A stretch of DNA of 8,139 nt, taken from positions 1-8,139 of the forward strand of contig CALFBV010000088.1 of the NCBI GenBank assembly GCA_937951395.1, given 5' to 3'. Positions 6,934-8,139 of this stretch are shown one piece after another (position 1 is the first letter of the stretch; each line of letters starts with the position of its first letter). The notes under the pieces were generated by a model. That model saw nothing but the letters and a program-made list of their open reading frames with translations, searched no databases and had not been told where the DNA came from. A program made the translations under genes and the position numbers. This DNA comes from an uncultured Rubritalea sp. (GTDB taxonomy: Bacteria > Verrucomicrobiota > Verrucomicrobiia > Verrucomicrobiales > Akkermansiaceae).

Positions 6934-8139
6934 TTACTCGGTCCTATCCACTAAGATCACTCGAAAACCATACTGATTGTCTCGCACATCTTTGTTAATG
7001 GCGAATCTACTCCAAGATTTCAGATCCTTTTCCAGATATGTAGCCCAGCTTCCACCACGCACCACCCCAGGGTCATCGCCATCTCTATAGGCATCTTGAA
7101 TCCATTCATAGACGTTTCCTGAGACATCATACATCCCAAGCTTGTTCGGTTTAAATGATCCCACTGGTGCAGTATTCGTAAATCCATCCGCATATCCACG
7201 GATGGTTCTATTATCAGAAATGGCAGAAGCTTTAGCCGCGTCCTTATCCGCAAGGTTAGCCACCTTCTGAGAAGGCGGGAACACTATACCCCATGGATAT
7301 TCGTCCCTCAGTTTAGGATTCTGCTGTGCATTATAATATCTACCCACTGGACTAGCTCCCCGCTCCTCTGCGAGACCACAGAAAAGGCTCCACTCCACAT
7401 CATTAGGCAGGCGGTACTCGTGGTGCTGACTGATTCTATCTTCCTTTCTCTCCTTCTCAGTGAGCCATTTGCAAAATGCTATCGCGTCAGATCTATCCAC
7501 CCCAACCACTGGATGGTCTGGTTTCTGTGGAAACTGAGGATCAATAGGAGCGCGGTGACCAGTAGCCTGAGTAAATTGTTGATAATCTTGAACCCTCACT
7601 TCCCAGACAGACGCCATTTTCCCCTGAGAAAACGGAACCATCTTCACCTTCAAACCATTATTCCATTCTTCCCCAAACACCACTCCGCTATTCTGCTTGA
7701 GGGTGACCGAAACTGGACGCACTTCGTTATCCGAGAGCTCCACTTGTTGAATGATTCGCTTATATCCGTCCAGACTAAATTCTAGCTTCATCTTATTCGG
7801 ACGCAGCTTAGGCCGAGTCATCGGTGTCATGCCCACCCACTCATCGTCTATGTAGACACGAGCCCCGGCGGGTATACTCGTGAGTTCCAGAGTGGCATAT
7901 GGGATGGCTTTTGCTATACACTTAGTGCCAAATTGCTTTTTAAATTGCTTATCCGCCAATTTATCAGCAGCTCCCACTTGCAGACTTTTATCCTGTTTAT
8001 AAATAATGCATTGATCCTCTTCCAAAAGACCTTGAGACTTAGCATCCTGCTCAAGCCATGAGACAAATTTCCTAGCTGTGTTAGCGGTCATCATCACAAT
8101 TGATATCTCCTCCCCACGCTCAGAATATTTCTCCACAAC
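6934..8139 (-). CDS. PEGA and FGE-sulfatase domain protein, 5' end outside window
   Basis: The frame is open to the window edge (a GTG at 8136-8134 is not a convincing start), so the N-terminus is missing. Counting from that GTG: residues 12-49 contain an A-x-x-F-x-x-WL helix resembling part of an FGE domain. Residues about 81-147 are a PEGA domain (SIPAGARVYIDDEWVGMTP), a beta-rich module common in surface or extracytoplasmic proteins. Residues about 155-397 are an FGE-sulfatase/SUMF1-type domain with YRLPNDVEW (241-249), VSGNVYEW (338-345), RGGSW (360-364) and YGFRV (389-393). The copper-binding active-site cysteines that true formylglycine-generating enzymes carry after RGGSW are absent (the segment to YGFRV has no Cys), so sulfatase activation is unlikely. 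A structural or binding role is more probable. Such proteins are frequent in Verrucomicrobiota and Planctomycetota, sometimes attached to kinase domains. It precedes mdh by 58 bases; shared transcription is possible. Confidence 0.9.
   Translation of the reverse strand, partial: VVEKYSERGEEISIVMMTANTARKFVSWLEQDAKSQGLLEEDQCIIYKQDKSLQVGAADKLADKQFKKQFGTKCIAKAIPYATLELTSIPAGARVYIDDEWVGMTPMTRPKLRPNKMKLEFSLDGYKRIIQQVELSDNEVRPVSVTLKQNSGVVFGEEWNNGLKVKMVPFSQGKMASVWEVRVQDYQQFTQATGHRAPIDPQFPQKPDHPVVGVDRSDAIAFCKWLTEKERKEDRISQHHEYRLPNDVEWSLFCGLAEERGASPVGRYYNAQQNPKLRDEYPWGIVFPPSQKVANLADKDAAKASAISDNRTIRGYADGFTNTAPVGSFKPNKLGMYDVSGNVYEWIQDAYRDGDDPGVVRGGSWATYLEKDLKSWSRFAINKDVRDNQYGFRVILVDRTE

Noticed and set aside
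7420..7785. Plus-strand open frame of 121 codons
   Set aside because: It is antisense to the PEGA/FGE-like protein, which has clear domain motifs.

Overview
The window looks like chromosomal DNA of a Gram-negative bacterium with moderate GC content, most likely a member of the Verrucomicrobiota. That assignment is an inference. It rests on the PEGA plus FGE-sulfatase protein, the Bacteroidetes/Verrucomicrobia-like form of the NagB domain, the cytosolic-type malate dehydrogenase, and gene starts that almost all lack a Shine-Dalgarno sequence. I see no RNA genes, mobile elements, CRISPR arrays or attachment sites.

Left part (bases 1-4783, plus strand): five genes follow each other closely and could form one or two operons. 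They are an unrecognised protein whose reading frame is open to the window edge, homoserine dehydrogenase (hom), a small two-helix membrane protein with an Asp tract and a coiled coil, an IscU/NifU-type Fe-S scaffold protein, and a fusion of a DUF2062 membrane domain to a glucosamine-6-phosphate deaminase-like (NagB) domain. Gaps are 5-12 bases, except 78 bases before the scaffold gene. The functions (Thr/Met synthesis, Fe-S assembly, amino-sugar catabolism) do not form one pathway, so this looks like a housekeeping cluster.

Right part (bases 4913-8139, minus strand): this points toward the first cluster. It reads, in transcription order, a PEGA/FGE-like protein (5' end outside the window), malate dehydrogenase (mdh) with a possible promoter of its own, and a secreted alpha/beta-hydrolase 16 bases behind mdh.

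Two things deserve attention. First, the hydrolase reading frame stops at a TAA (5039-5041), but the same frame continues for 41 more codons. These encode the expected catalytic-His segment (GQGHYLMLED) and a C-terminal helix, so a full-length gene appears to be interrupted by a single nonsense codon. Second, the DUF2062-NagB fusion joins at a spot with two A-runs and an ATGA stop/start overlap in another frame. This suggests either a recent fusion of two overlapping genes, slippage, or homopolymer sequence errors.
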